From assembly GCF_028769735.1 (NCBI RefSeq), contig NC_088173.1:6717038-6781037 (forward strand): DNA of 64,000 bases, written 5' to 3'. The notes below the pieces were generated by a model. The model was not told the origin of the DNA, searched no databases, and was given only the letters and a program-made list of their open reading frames with translations. A program made the position numbers and the translations under genes. This document shows, in pieces, positions 27,701 through 42,700 of this stretch; position 1 is the first letter of the stretch, and every line of letters starts with the position of its first letter. Origin of the DNA: Zonotrichia leucophrys gambelii. Its lineage: Eukaryota; Chordata; Aves; Passeriformes; Passerellidae.

Positions 27701-30700
27701 CAGGAAAAAATCTCACTCTTCACATCATAATTTGGCATCTGTGCTAATCTAGTCCTTATTTTGAACATGCAAATTGACAGATGTAAACAACAAAGGCAAG
27801 ACTTATTTCAATGTTTAGTAGACTATGAACTACCATTAAAATCTTGCCAATAGTGAAAGGATTAGCTAGAAAAGAAACTTAAGCACTACAGCAAAATCTA
27901 CGCTTTTTATTTCATCAGATTTGGTCATTTGAAGAGAGCATAAGGAGAGGAAGTAGACAAGTTATATATAAAACCTATATACGTTCTCATGGTAAAAATT
28001 ATATAAAAAAATTTGATTTACTTTTCAACAGAATATTGAATATTTCAGCCAGTAGCTCTCATGAACAAACATTAAACTCTAGAAAAAACTAGAGAACTCA
28101 GAACAAAACAAAACTAAAAACCACAACAACAACCAAAAAACACCCAAAAACTGAAACAAAAAACCAAACTGAAATAAAAAACCCCAACTAAACAAAAAAA
28201 GAACCCCACAAAAATAGAAAGAAACCAACCACCAAACATGTAAATACATATATATATAAAATCACATGAATAAATCGATTAAGGATTTGGCTTAGAGATT
28301 GTCAATACTGATTAATCTGCTCCATTGACCGTACCTTCTAAAGTAAGCAGCTACATTTACCTTGCTGGAATTAGAGACACTCTAGTCAAAACTGGACTCA
28401 CAGGCAACTTTAACAGCAAAGCCTTACATGGCTTTGTAGTTTCTCTTTATAAGCAAAGGGAATACTTCACCATTCAGTATGGTGCAACTGTTTTCAAAGC
28501 AAGGCTAACTGCACACTTACTGTTTGATCTTGAATGTACATGGTTTTCCTGCCATGGTTAAAAACCCCAACATTGATGGCAAACAGACTTATTTGTGGCT
28601 TCTACTCTGCAACTGCTGTAAAATACATGATCCCACATGAAAATCAGTATGCCTATTTGGTTTTCTGGTTGATGGGGCAGAAATCATCTTCAAACACCAA
28701 TCATCTGCTACACTATACAAGATAAATAATATATAAGAGCATGTATAGCCATGAAGAACTTCATAAAAGGAGCCTCTACTTCCTCACTAGCCTTACTGGT
28801 CTCAAGAACATAACCTGTTGTGGGGATAAAACTCTACACTTGAGACACCACTGTTATTCAAAATGGCAACATCTCAATCAGCATTTTCTGTATGCTTGTG
28901 AATGACACATTTCAATACAGCCCAAGAAAAAGTGTTTTAAACGTGCATTCTCCATGGTGGTATAAATAAGCACTCAGATGTGAAAGACTTGGTGAAATTT
29001 AAAAACAGGCCAAACCAGAATAAAATGGAAGCCGAGGTCAACAGGCAGCGAAGCTGCATTCACTTATCAGCAAAAGCATATTCCATTCCTAAAAACTTGG
29101 TCAGTGCAGTCAGCCCTGCTGCCAAAGGAGCAAGGAACTCTCTCTCCAGGGGTAGGGTTACTTTCTTGGTAAACAGTTTGGAGGCGCTGCTGCAGGACAA
29201 GGCTTCCAGAGCATTCCCCTGTCAGCAAAGTGAACTTCCTGTAGCACAGACCGGGAGGAGAGAAACACCCAGCTGTATCTGCCTGGCTTCAGAGAGAAGG
29301 AGGTTCTGTAGTGTCAGCCCCCTTATAGGGGCCAGTGAATTACAGCAGCTCTCGCTGGTGCACGGCCCGGAGGCAGCCACAGAAACCCCTGTGATAAGAG
29401 CCACTGCTGAGGTCAGCCCCTATCACAACAAGATGTTGTACAACCCCTATCACAACTACTGCAACAATCAAAGCACACCCTCTGCCTCTTCTCCAAAACC
29501 CAGCTCAAATCTAGGCCAGCAGAATTATTCACACAACTGGAATGCAGCATGACATATGTCCATACAGACAGACAGATAAGGAATTAAAGAACAGGTGTGT
29601 GATGCTCTTCAAAATATTTATTTTACAGCTGACACAGAGATAAGAGGTATAGAAAAAAACTAAACGGATCTTGTCTTAGCTGCAGACACAAGGGACACAA
29701 CATAGCTGAAGAAGACAGAAAGCATTTGGAGAGGGTATTAGGGCACAGGAAATAAAGATAAACTATACATCAGAACAGAGACATAGTCTGTGCAGCTTTG
29801 GGGTGAAAAGAAAGAGTAAAGCGCTGTTTGGGTCATCTTTAACACTAGTAAATACCCTTACCTTCTCAGCGAAGTGCTATGTAATACTTACACTAACATT
29901 ACTCCTGGTTTTGATCATCTCAGATCATAACTAAACTATGCAGGCACTCAATACTGCTTATACAGGACACATAACCTCTGCAAGCAGCTGATGGCCTGAA
30001 TTTAACATAAAAGGCAAGATTTGGAAAGCCAACAGGGGCATAATTGCAGATAGCAACTTGAGCACAACGTGAGCTTAATTCTTTGTGATATTTTGTAACC
30101 TTCACAGAGGGGGAAAAATGGGAAATGAGCAAAAGGAAAAGTAAGTTTAAATAGAAATAAAATGAGAAACAATGAAGTTGCTTTGCAGACATTTATAGGA
30201 AGTTTCTTTCAAGCATAAAGGGCAGCTTGGGAGAAACGGATGTAAAAAGTTGAAAGTATGGGAGCAGAAACTAGCAAGATCTGAGGCAGAAAATGGCCTC
30301 TTGAGGAGAAAAAAACAACTAAAAATCACTGAGGACAGGTTTTGAAGTACCTTGAAAGTGAAAGGGAACAGTTTATGTGTGAAATCCAATGAAAGAGAAG
30401 ACAAAAGAAGAACCTGAACAAGAGATAAGTCAGTAGAAAAAGTGGAAAATTCTACCTGTAGGACATCTCTAGATGCAATGAGTGGAGCCAAGCTGCAACT
30501 GGAAAGGTTACAGAAATACATAGCGTAACAATGAGGACTTGGAAAAGAGTTTTTATGTAATGGGTTAAAAAGTAAAGAAATATAAAATCCCTTTGTATTC
30601 AGAATTTGCAAGACAAAATTGAGACTACTCCTGGTTCTAAGACCCATCACATCATAGAAAATTTTTAGATTCCAGTCCTCAATGGCATAAATTAATGAAT

Positions 30701-33700
30701 ATTCACAGCAACTGAGAATGAATAAGAGGTGAAAATTTGTAAACTTTAAAGCTGTAATTCAGTCATATTGAGCTAACAAAACAACTGTGAACACATATGA
30801 GTGACACAGGACAGAATTTAGATTCCTTAAGACAAAAGGAGACAGAGAATAGCAGGCTATTGACAAAGAAAGGTGTCTAAATTTGTGCATGAAACTTCCA
30901 AGAAGAAACAGCACAGGGGAAGAAAAGGTGACCGTGGAAGACATACTGTGCAGAAGCAACAAAGGAACAGCTTTAAGAAATACATTCGCATCAATACTTA
31001 AACAGATCAAGTGTTACAAACACAAGAAACTAAGATACTTTATCACAACACACTGACAGACTGACCACAGGTAAAAAGGAAGCTTTTTCAGAATTGTTGT
31101 CTGGCCCTATGCATGTTCACAGCTCAGCACTCCTGCCATTTCTTTAACAAGTTACAGAATCACAGATTAGCCCCGTGCAACTACAGAGCATTTATGTCTG
31201 AAAGCTCAGGCACTTCAGAGGCAGTTTGGTTATTGCTCTGGCTGTGAATGCTATGAATCTGAGAAGAAACAAACAGGATTTCCAAACAGTATGCTGGCAC
31301 ACTCTACTGAAATCAGAGGAGTGAAGTAAAAATAAACAGGAGTTGTAGTAGTAGTACTACTACTACTACTATATTGATTATTATCATTATTGCCACCATG
31401 CCAGCTGTGGCTTAAGTGATGCAGTGGTACAATACAAAACCAGTATTTCCTAAAGCCTGAACTAATCTAAGATTTAAGAACAAACCACAGCACAAAAAGA
31501 CTGCAGCCTTACATAGCAATGCTATTACATGGCTCATAGAAGGCCATATTTTGCAGCAAAGAGCATAGATTTTCCTAGTGACTTGTGTGGAACTTTCAGT
31601 AGCTCTCCTGGCTTCACACTTATTAAGGGACAATGGGTAAACTGCAGGTGAAAACAGGAAAAACACTGACTGCTGTTTAAAGTGAGGACTGAAAAGATGT
31701 TGTCTGCTTTGGTTTCAGAAGGCTACAGCAACGCTTGTGAGTTACAGTACAGTACTGTACCTGTATTTTCTGTACAGTAACTGTTCAGCACATTAATTGT
31801 AAAGTAACTGCATTTTCCCTCACCCCTCACCATTTTCTTCAAATTGATCACAGGAATTGGGACCAGCTGCTGAAAAGGAACTGCTATGCTGTCCCAGTAT
31901 GAGCAGAATACTGCAAGTATTTGGTCAATTCTCCCTGAACAAGAAAATCTTAGAGGTATTTTCCAATTGCAGTAATCAAAGTGCAAGAACCAGATTAATC
32001 AATTAAAGCTAATCATTTTGGAGAATAAAAAAAAGAGAGAACAATCATTAAATAGTACTTGTGAAGTATTACTCAATTTCTAGGGATGGTAACACAAGAA
32101 ATGCTAGCAGAAATATTTGGTTTGAAGTTTAAGTATATTCCATAAAAAATCCCACAATGCTCAAGGCTACTGAAAAAAATATTTACTCAGCTGCTGTACA
32201 TGAACAGCATCCATCAATCTCAAACAGTCATCTGAGTAAGCCAATTAACCATGATCACTTACAGTGCTGACAGGCACCACAATGATTGGAATCTATCATC
32301 TTCCCTAACTGAAATAAAAATGTACACTGGGAAAAATAATATAATTCTAACTTCTCTCGAAGAAGATACAGTACAATAAAAAACAGGTAATATTCAAAGA
32401 CCCGTTGGTACTTTTGTCCTGTCTTATGAACAAATTGATCACAGAATTCCTGCCATTTGAAAGAGAATTAAACCAATTTGCATAAAGTATATATACTTGA
32501 CTTTCCAAAAATTTCCATTGCTTGCACACTGAATCCACACAACCTTTAGAAAACCTCACAAATTCTCATGTATGGGCCAAAGTGCATCCTTCATGATCTT
32601 CCTTTCATTCAGGAAGCTGCCAATTTTCCCAGGAAGATGGTGTGGGAGATGGTGTCAAATATTTTACTGAAGTCTAGATAGAACACAGCCTTTCTCTCAT
32701 TTACTAAGCTGGTCACTTTGTCATAGAAGGAGATTTGGTGGGTCAGCCTGGACCTTACTTTCACAAGTCCATGTTGGCTGGGCTTGATGCCCTGGTAGTC
32801 CTGAATGTGCCATGTAACAGCACTTAGCTGCATTTTACATGGCTGTTGCACAATACATAGCACAGACTAGCTCTAAAAGACAGATTCAAAAATCTTTAGA
32901 CTTAGTATTATAAGCCTAAATACTCTAGTGATCCAGAAACTTGTTTAAAGTATCAAAGTACCACTGGATTTTCTTGCTTGGCTTCCCATCACTGAAAGTT
33001 GCTGTTCTCTACCCCCACATGTCTAAACCACAAGATTCTTAATAATAATTGAGAACTACTGCACTCTCAGGAAATGCTCAGAAGCCCTCTGCACTGGCAT
33101 GCTCTAGCCTCTGAACAAAACTTTTCTCTGTCATGCAAATTCAATACTGTCAGCAATTCTTTAGGGAGGAAGTAAAGGAGGTAAACTCAAAATCACCTGA
33201 AGGCAAGGCCCCTTCTTAGTCCTGGGCATAAGTCATGCCAAAAGGCCTTTCTAAAACCTTCCCAATTTCATACAACACAGTCTGAGAGAACTAAGACAAT
33301 CCCACATCCCCAGCTTCCTCATAAGTGCTGTTACTTCAGTGTTGGTACTGAACAGATGGGTCAGATCTCAAAAGCGTAAAACAAACTAGGTGAGATGTAT
33401 TTCTTAACTTCTAGGAAACTAGTCATGTATACATACACACACTGAAAAGGATACAGAAGACTAAATGGAAACAGAAGGACAAAAGAGGTAATTCAAATTT
33501 TGATTTCTATGAATTTGAAGAAAAACCAAACAAACAAAAAATCATTTCACTGAAAATAGTTTTGTTCAAATACTGTGTCAATTGTTATTTTTCTTAGGCT
33601 ATACAGGCTACAGGAAGAGTAGCTCCAGGAAATCAAACCAGGCCAGAGACAAACCAGATATACACAAATATTGTGGAAATGTTCAACATAAACTAAAACA

Positions 33701-36700
33701 AGGACTTGATACAATGGACTCTGTGTGACCTCACTTTTCTAAAAGAAAAACTATTTTTAAAATTACAACAATTTCAGAGGGACTTAATGTATCTCTGCAA
33801 TAACTACAATCATATCAGACAGCATAAGAATACATAGAAAGAAAAATTTGAATGAGATTAGAATTATTTCATAATATTAACCCACAGCAACATGCAGATG
33901 ATATTTTGTGTCAATAATGAGAACTTACCATATTGATTGGGTCAACTGGACCGATGCTGTTAACATAGACATCTGTTTCAATCACCGTAGTTCTCACTAA
34001 ACAAAATAGTAACCATAATAATTACATATTTAATTAACTCTGTGCATTGTTAGTGCAATTTCATTTATTTAACTAAAAACAGTGCATCTGGTATTCTTTT
34101 ATTAGATTCAGAACAATTTAATTTCTGTTTGTTTATTTTGTGAAGGATCATATATGACTTGGCTGTCTTATTTCATATGAATTTTTAGAAATATCACCTT
34201 GAACTTTTTAGTTCATAATGCAATCTCCACCTGCGCTTTTTGATCAATATAAGACAGATAAAAAAGGCAAAGAAAGGAAAAACAAATAAAACAAAAAAAG
34301 CCCAAACTCTCTTCCAACATAAAAATACAGTCCTAAAAAGAAAACAAGTTTGGAACATTTTTTTCATACAACAAACCATGAGGTCTGGGACAAATGTGTT
34401 TACCAGCTGCAAGGAATCAATATGAAGTGCCTTCTATCAGTTTCTGAGAATATGTAACAGATAAAAAATAACTTTTCACCACAGGCTTCTTCAAGCCATA
34501 AAGCTACAGCACACCTAGGGATTACTAATGTTCTTTCATCAGCTTGATTATTACACTGGTTAAAAGACCAAACTGAAAGCTCATCAATTAAAGTTATTTA
34601 AAAGGTAAACATTACCAAATTTATTTTTCTTGAAAAACAGGGAAAACACTCTCAATGTGCAAACAAAAAACCAAAGACTTTTTAAAATGTATTCCAGTAC
34701 AGAATATACTCTCTACTCTGTGAATTTTCAGAACAATGCAAAGTCTAAGAGTGTCCATAAGAGGCACACCTGAAGTACAGGAAGTTCTCATAGATCATTT
34801 TTTTCCTCCTAACTGGTTTATACAGAAAAAGGGCACAAATGAAAGAGGAGAGGATGCATTCTAATTTCATCATTTTACCAAGCATCTTCTGGTTTGTGCT
34901 GCAGAACCAGAATGTGGACACAAGAGAATTTATGTCTTTGTACCCAATGGAATGAAGAGAGATAATAATAATAGAGCTCTGCTAGTCCTTTTATGGTATG
35001 GCACAATAAAATAAGCATCTCTTTCAAGCTGCAGATAAAAAAAATGGGAAGGTACAAACAAAAAGGCATTTTGATTTCATAGGAGAGGGACCCTCAGTCA
35101 TCAGATTTAACTTTTTTATACAGCAAAAGCCAAGGGTTTAACAACAAACGTAATCTCTGAAAACTTTAACAGACATACAGAAAGCAAGACTGTAACAGTG
35201 ACATCCTTGCCAACTACAATGACAGGCAAGATGCATTTCCTAAATATCCCAAGATACTTTTTCCCTGCCAAGCTCACTTGGAGGAAATTTGCCCTAATTT
35301 CAAACCTGGTTAATGGTGTGAACATAAGCCTGACAGACAGACACACCAGTGAGGCTGCACAAAGGATTTTCTGTATGACCACAGAGCACAGAGTCACTTG
35401 ATCACCATACCATCCCCAGCATGCTTCAGAGAAAGTTTAAACAGATTCTGGAAACCAACTTATTTCCTGGGGGAAAAAATAAGTACTTCCTGCAATGATA
35501 CTTATGGTCCCTTCCAACTCAAAATATTCTGTAATTCTGTTATTCTTTGATTCTGAGCTGCAAATGTTTCCAATTTCTGCAGAGCTCATAAAGAAAGGAA
35601 GACAACACAAGGACCCATACACACAGACTGAAATATCAGAGTAAGAAGAAAGTTCATAATGTGTGTATTTAGTCATATGTATAACAAAATCCTTTTGACA
35701 TATATCACATTCTGCAAATGAATATTCTTTTCCTTTATAATTTGCAACCCTATTTATTTTCATAACAGCAACCCCACTGCTAGAGCAGAACACAAGGAGG
35801 TGGATCAAAGTGCATCTTGCTTTATTCCTCAAGTAATGTTGAATACTTCATTGAAATACAACTCACAGGATTCTTTCCCCTCCACCTCCTTTTTTTCCCC
35901 TCTCAATTTCAGTTATACTGAAGGAGCTAAATACTCTGCAGCTGCAGCCACCCCCTTTCCAACAGTCTTTGTGTCATCTGCCAGCTTTACTACATAAATG
36001 AATTGCCAAAATAATTCAAAATATCATTATTCTTGATCAAAAATTTCCCATGAGACCACACTATAGATATTCCAGCCACTGGGATGTTTATTAACAACTA
36101 AATTTCAAGCTCTGTCAGTGACAGTTTTTAATGAGGGCTGTGTCAATTTTAAGAAATTCCAACTTGCATCATGCAGTATTTAACCTGTCACAAGGGCTTT
36201 CCTGTAGTGAGCCACTCAGTTAATTCTGCCTTTTCCATACTGCTCTGAGTAAGATTATAAAGAAGTATTAAGAGCCAGAGAACAGTTTAAAAATCTGCCT
36301 CTGTTGAAATTATTTTAATTGACAGAAATGATCCAGAGAAAGAAACTCAACTCGCAGATTGGAAGAAGCTTATTTTGTTTACCTTAGTTCTTCTGTATAG
36401 TACAGAGAAATGTACTTCAGAATTAGAAAGATTAATTAATACTTCTTGTGTTCTTGAACTAGAAGTGATAACAGTTCATAAAAATGACAAATGCTGGAGG
36501 AAAATACCTTCTTGATACTTTGAGAACAAATTGAGAAGATTTTCCGACCCTGGCTGCTTTCTATTTTACTATAAAACTTGCTATCAGCCCTGAAAGCACA
36601 AGTAAGAAGAAGGCTATTTAACACATCCTGCATGAAGTGCAGAGCAGCAGTGTTCTAAACAAGGGAGAAAGGGCTTGAACACTTTAAATATTTAAACTGA

Positions 36701-39700
36701 AAGACAGTATGATGCAGGCTAGAGTAAAGCAAGAAGGTGAGAGTGCATATTCAAGAGGAAGGGGGAGACAGAGAAAGAAGAGCACAAAGGAGCAGCCGAC
36801 CATAAGGTCAGCTTCTAATGCAGCTGCAGCACACAGGGAACCTGTTTGGTAAGCCCAGTCTAGAGAGATATGCTCACTTTCTGATTTCCTGCTTTGACTT
36901 TTTTTTTCACTAGACTAAACTTCTTCTGGGTTTAAAAAGTTTTGAAAAATGTTTATTCCTCATAAGAAAAATCATAGCAATAAAAATCTATCTCAATAAT
37001 TGACAAATTATTTTAGTAACTAACCCTGATATTTAAAGTGCCTGGTTTTTAGCCTATACTTTTGCGGGCTCAATTTTCAGCTTTTAATATTTGATATATC
37101 TCTTCTTGCTACACTTAAGAGCTCTTCTTATCAGCTATTCTCATTCTATAAACATCTATTTCCTGACACAAATAATAATCATTATTGTAAAAGTCTAGAA
37201 CATTGCACTTTTTATTCCTTAATTCTGCTATTTTCACTCCTCCAATCCATTCAATACATTAACCTAGAGCATGGTAGTCCACCTAAATTCACTAACCCCA
37301 TAGTTTACCACAATTCCCTCATTTTCTAATGAAGGTTTAAGTCACATCACCTTTGTTTTTAATTAATACATCTTATGCTCTTTAACTAAGACCACTTTTT
37401 TAACTTCATCCAGGCTTACTTTCTTTGAGCATGTTTTCTGTAACTCCTCAATACTTGCCTAAAGAAGCATCCCCTATAGTGATAAGGTATTTATTCAGCA
37501 AATAAATTCGGTGGGTACCCTATGCAGAAGTAACAGTCCTTCAATTTGTAATAGCTTTTAATGGAATAATACAATTCTAAGAATCAGCTATCTAAGATTA
37601 TTACTTAAATGGCTACTTAAATTGAAAATTTAGTCTCAAGTGTCTACAGCAGGCTTCCAGGTCAACCTCTGAAGAATTTTTTCAAAGTGATTTTGATGAA
37701 GGCAGAGCTCTGTTCTCTAAACTTTTTATACTTCTACTTAAAAGAAATTCATCTTTTGCAGATACTCCTACCCCACCATTTTTATAATTTCCATGATTTT
37801 CTATGCAGTGCACACATCCAATGCCTTCAACATTCCCTGAATATGTGCTTCTACATTTTGCTCTTGTATTTTGATTTTCTTCAATTCTTGGAAAATATTC
37901 TTAAAATACATCTCTCTCTAACTTTCATTGGTATTTTCCTGCTTGTTTTGCTGTCTGGAATAAAATTAAAAAACTTTCCAAAGAGTGTTAAAATGAGAAT
38001 GCAAAAGCAAGTCCTTAATGCAAAGCATTCACAGTGGCACAATATGGCAATATGCACATGTGCTACAGTATTTCTACAATTTTTATAAGGTTATTTAACT
38101 AGTATATCTGAGAAATATTGTCTAATTAGAAGCACAGTTGGCTAGGTAATTTCCCCCAGGTCCTGCCCCATTGGAGCTCCTTGATCTTTTAACCCTCTAC
38201 ATTATTGTATCTACAATGTATGGTGCAAAACAAAGTGTCCTTGGTAGACTAATAAACAGAATTCCAAGAATGTATTACTAACAGTTTTTTAAAAGATGGG
38301 AGAAGTCAGGAAAAATACTAAAACTTATAACTATGCATTAACAGTCTGCAAAGTTACAAATATATGAAAAACATATAAAAATCTAAAAATCTTTAGGCAT
38401 CATTTTGAGCTTATTTCTTTTCTGCCTATATCATACTTTCAACGCTGCTAGACTAGGAGACTAGGAGCACCTGTTCAACAGAATACATTCTAATACATTT
38501 ATTTTTTGAGAATTAGCACTTCAGTTTGAAAGCCCTGTATTTTCCAGGTATTCTTGATATCTCTTAGAACATGACTATTCATATTAGTGCACTTGAGAGA
38601 AGTAATTATTCATCCATGTTCTGCTTATGGGGTAGTAACAACCATCCACATTTCTCGGGGCATCCAATTTTTCTACATGTATGAGCAATTATCCTTAAAT
38701 TCCCACCCAATTATCCCAAATTCTTAAGGTTTCCATCAATGATGAGTTGTCTTAAACTGTTAATGAAAACACTCACTAAAGTTGTAGATATGTGATGACT
38801 GTTTCCTATTTTTAATTAAATTTTCAGATAGTGCAGTTGTATTTTGCACATATGCACATCACTGCTGGAAAAAATTATCTGTACATTGATAGGATAATAT
38901 TAATAGATCAGTGCCCCTAGGATGAGAGGGGTGAAAAATGAGAAGCCAGAATTCTTTCCTTTAAAAAGGAAAGTTCAAAAACAATAGTGACGTTGATGCG
39001 GGGCTAGAGCTGAAACAGTATGGTTATAAAATCAAGCACCCAGAAGGTAATGTTACAGTGAGAATAATACTGCTTTATTAGTATATCAACACTCCAAGGT
39101 TGTATCTGTAATTAAGCATATTTATACCACAGATAGGAGACTTTATCAGATAACTACTATTACTTCATACTGAGTAGAAGAATAATAGAACATTTATGCT
39201 CCAAACACCCCAAGCCTACTACGTAACTTGAATTAAGGGCTAGTAAGATTACTAAACATAGCAAAGGGTAGAAGTTAAGAAATTACTACAACTCATAGAT
39301 ATTTGAATGAGACAAACAGAAAATGACAGAGTGGTTTTCCCCTATTAAATTTCAGTATTGCCTCCAAAATGCCAATTTTCGTTTGGCTCTCCTTTAGCAT
39401 GTCCCTCAACTAACTGCATGTTTAACAATGAAACTCTTATCTCACTGTGAGATGCTGAAATTCTGTGTCAACACCAGGAAGAAAACTAAATTCTGCTCTG
39501 GGATTCAAACCCAAAAGTCCAAGTTCAAAACAAAAAAATGCTGCTATTGTAAATGAGCTTTGTAATTCAATCATAAGAATGTTCAGTGGGATTCTAATGT
39601 TTTGAAAGATAATGAAAATTCCAGTTCAATAACCTTGTTGTACAAGAACTGACATACCCTCTGAAGAAAGGAATCTGACACCTGATTTTATCCACATACT

Positions 39701-42700
39701 TGAAGCAGATTAAGATGAATAAACTATTGCCTGATTTTGTTTTTCTGTCTGTCAAATATCTGCTGCAGTTTCCAAACAACTGGACAGAATGCAGAGCTTT
39801 CAACTGAAGTCAGAAATTTCATCTTATGTTGTCCAAAATTTCTTCCTTGTGGCAGAATCATGCTTAACATTTCTTCAAATACCCCCAAACGTTTCCTTTT
39901 TTCATTACTCTGGCTGATTATTCATGAACTTCATGTTCTAGTATAGTGGATGGATGCAGGATCCAGACAGCAATGTCATATAGGTACAGAACTTGTGAGA
40001 AGAGGTACGTTTATGAGAGAGAAGTTAGAACTAAGCGTCTTCTTTTGGGAACTGATATTTTGAATCCAAAAAGCTGTACATTGAGTTACTCACAGAAAGA
40101 CAGTTCTTGTCCTATCAAGACTCAGAACATAGCCATGAAAATAAGGTTAAGAATAACATCAAAATTCTTCCATGCCCATCTAAATGCATTTGACATGTCA
40201 GAATAAATTCCTCCTCTGTATTTGTTCCATTTACTTGTAAGTTTTATGGGGAGAGAAGAGAAAGAGAATTCTCTTTTCTTTCATCCCCACCTACAAGCAA
40301 ATCATTAGAAGGAATCCTAGAAGAGACAGTTTATTTCCTCACAATCACTTTTCTGTCTGTTGCATCAAATGGGGAAAAACCAACAGTAAGCTATACATTT
40401 GTCACACATTGAGAATTTAAGGAAAAACATGCTGGAGGACTTTTCATGTTGTCTAAATGTTTTTAGTAATTCAATTAAATGAACATGAAGGAAAAGACTC
40501 AAACCAAACTTTGTGAGATTCATATGTGATTATATTATGACAGGGAGAGAATTATTGCCTTTCAACATCTCTAAGATAACAGTCACCAATAAAACAGAAC
40601 TAAGAAGTTTGGGAAAGAAAACAATTTGTCAGAAGCTTTCAAAGGAAGATGCATAATTTGAGATTGTGTCTTTTTCTTCCCCTACATAAATGAAACAGGT
40701 CTAGATTGTTGTGCTGTTTAAAGTATAAAGAGCTTACAGACTTACATGGCATTCCTTTGATAAGGAGTGCCAGGTACATCACAAATACTTATGTCCTCCA
40801 CCTCTTCCTTCACATTTCAGGAAACAAACTCAGAGAAAATATATTGCTTTTTTATTTGATCCTGCATGCAAGGAGCTGGCAAGGTTTCATGTATTACATG
40901 TTTTCAAAACATGATTCTTCCAAATATTTATGCTTAATAGTTATATGCAAATTGATGCTTTGACTATTGAAAGACAAAATTGCCTTCATATAGCTGCAAA
41001 GTTTGATCTATAGCAATGCAGTTTTCCTTCCTATATTCCACTTAAAAATGGGTCCTATATTTTTAGACTCCTGGGTTTTTTTTCAAAATCTTAGCTAAGG
41101 GAAGAAGACAATTGAGTTGAGCTATATTTGCTCAAAATAGACACAATGAATTTCACAGAGTAAGAATAAAATTTCTAGGGATAATGCTTTAATGAAATCC
41201 TAAAGACTTAGGATCAATTCTTGAAATGGCCATGGCTGGTTTATATCGACAGTTCTTTCTGACAGAAGATCTTAGTTAAACAAAGAAAATTATAATTGCC
41301 TTTCAGTGATTAATTACAGATTGCTCACTGTCCCCCAAAACCATTACCTTCCATAAGAAAAAAATATTATAAATAGAAGATGAGGTCTTATCTTGCATAG
41401 AACAATTTTTTACTAGTTCCAGAAAAATGACTGTATTTTATTACTCTTATATTTAGCTTGCCATATTGAGTTTTAAATATTGAAACAAGCATAGTTTTGC
41501 CATATTTGACAAAATGCACACCATCTCTAGTTCACATTTTCAAGTAAACTGAATCATTTTATGAGCTTACCCCCAATATCTGGCCGAAGCTTATTGTCAT
41601 ATCCTTGAAGTAAGGAGTCCAGGATGTGAGTTACATCACCACCATGAATCTTTGGTGCAAGGACCCATGTTTTATTCACCATTAGATCTTCATCATCCTC
41701 ATCATCTGCTTTATCAGCTCTATGTTGCGTGATAAAAGAAACCAAAATTGGGAAAAACACAAGACATGGTGAAACTGAATACACAAGAGTTGGAGAAGAA
41801 AGAGATAACAATATTGAACACCATTTAGAATAGTTTGTGCAAACACAAATGCATTCTGGTGCCAAAAGAAAGAAGCCAGCCCTTATTTACAATATATATA
41901 TATATATATAAAAATATTTACCAACATTTTGTTTTATGATGGTGGAGAGTATAACTGTTAATAGAGGCATTTACACATCACCCATATAGAAAAATTCAAG
42001 CCATGAGTCAAACCCACAAAGGCAGCAGCAGGCATCAGTTTACTGTCACACTTTTCCTGTTTTAAAACAAAAGTATAATTCCAAAGCTTTCCCCTACATG
42101 CATTTCTTTCTCAAGCAATGCTGCTGATATTTCTAAGAGATGCTTAATCTTCATAATAGCATACCTACTGTATGCTACTTAAAAAAGCATCAACAGAATC
42201 TCTTTCCTAGTAGACTCTGTTGCATGATGTAAAAAAATAAGACTTGCATTCTGATTAAACTCCATTCACATTTTAAGCAAACAAACATTACATCCATGTG
42301 CTACAACTAAGCATTAGGAGAAGCAGAAGCTGCAGACATATGCCAATTACGTCTCTGAATGTGTACATGGTATAGTCAACTGAAAGGAATGGTACTCCAT
42401 TTTCAGATCATTTATTAGCTACCTATTTTATCAAGATGAAACAATTGTACAAGGAAAATAATTACATATTCATTTATTACCTATCTTTTAATTAGATAAG
42501 CAGCAATAGATAGTGAATCCCTAGATCATTAAAAAAATTGCAATACCTTGGTTGCATCTGCAAATTCACTCAGATATCACCAAAAGGTCAAAGAATGCCT
42601 GAAAGTAGTTTTCTTTCCATTTCAATCAAATGAGGATGGACTTCAATATTCCTCCAGTGCTAAAAACTGCTATCTATATTACTCATCTAGTTTATTTCAA

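Larger units (their letters stand above)
22519..33928 (-). other. GABRG1: GABRG1 intron 3
   Basis: 11,410 bp. Holds the candidate LTR, a CR1 reverse-transcriptase fragment, A/C tracts and two hairpin-forming repeats. It also holds a purine-biased block about 30150-30980 with a 167-codon antisense frame that matches nothing I know. Confidence 0.93.

Noticed and set aside
28980..29552. 190-codon plus-strand open frame in intron 3
   Set aside because: No family resemblance, antisense to GABRG1, and largely inside a repeat-like block; more likely chance in a GC-richer insert.
35790..36000. Further CR1 fragment (GTGTCATCTGCCAGCTTTAC)
   Set aside because: Only one short CR1-like phrase; too weak to separate from chance.
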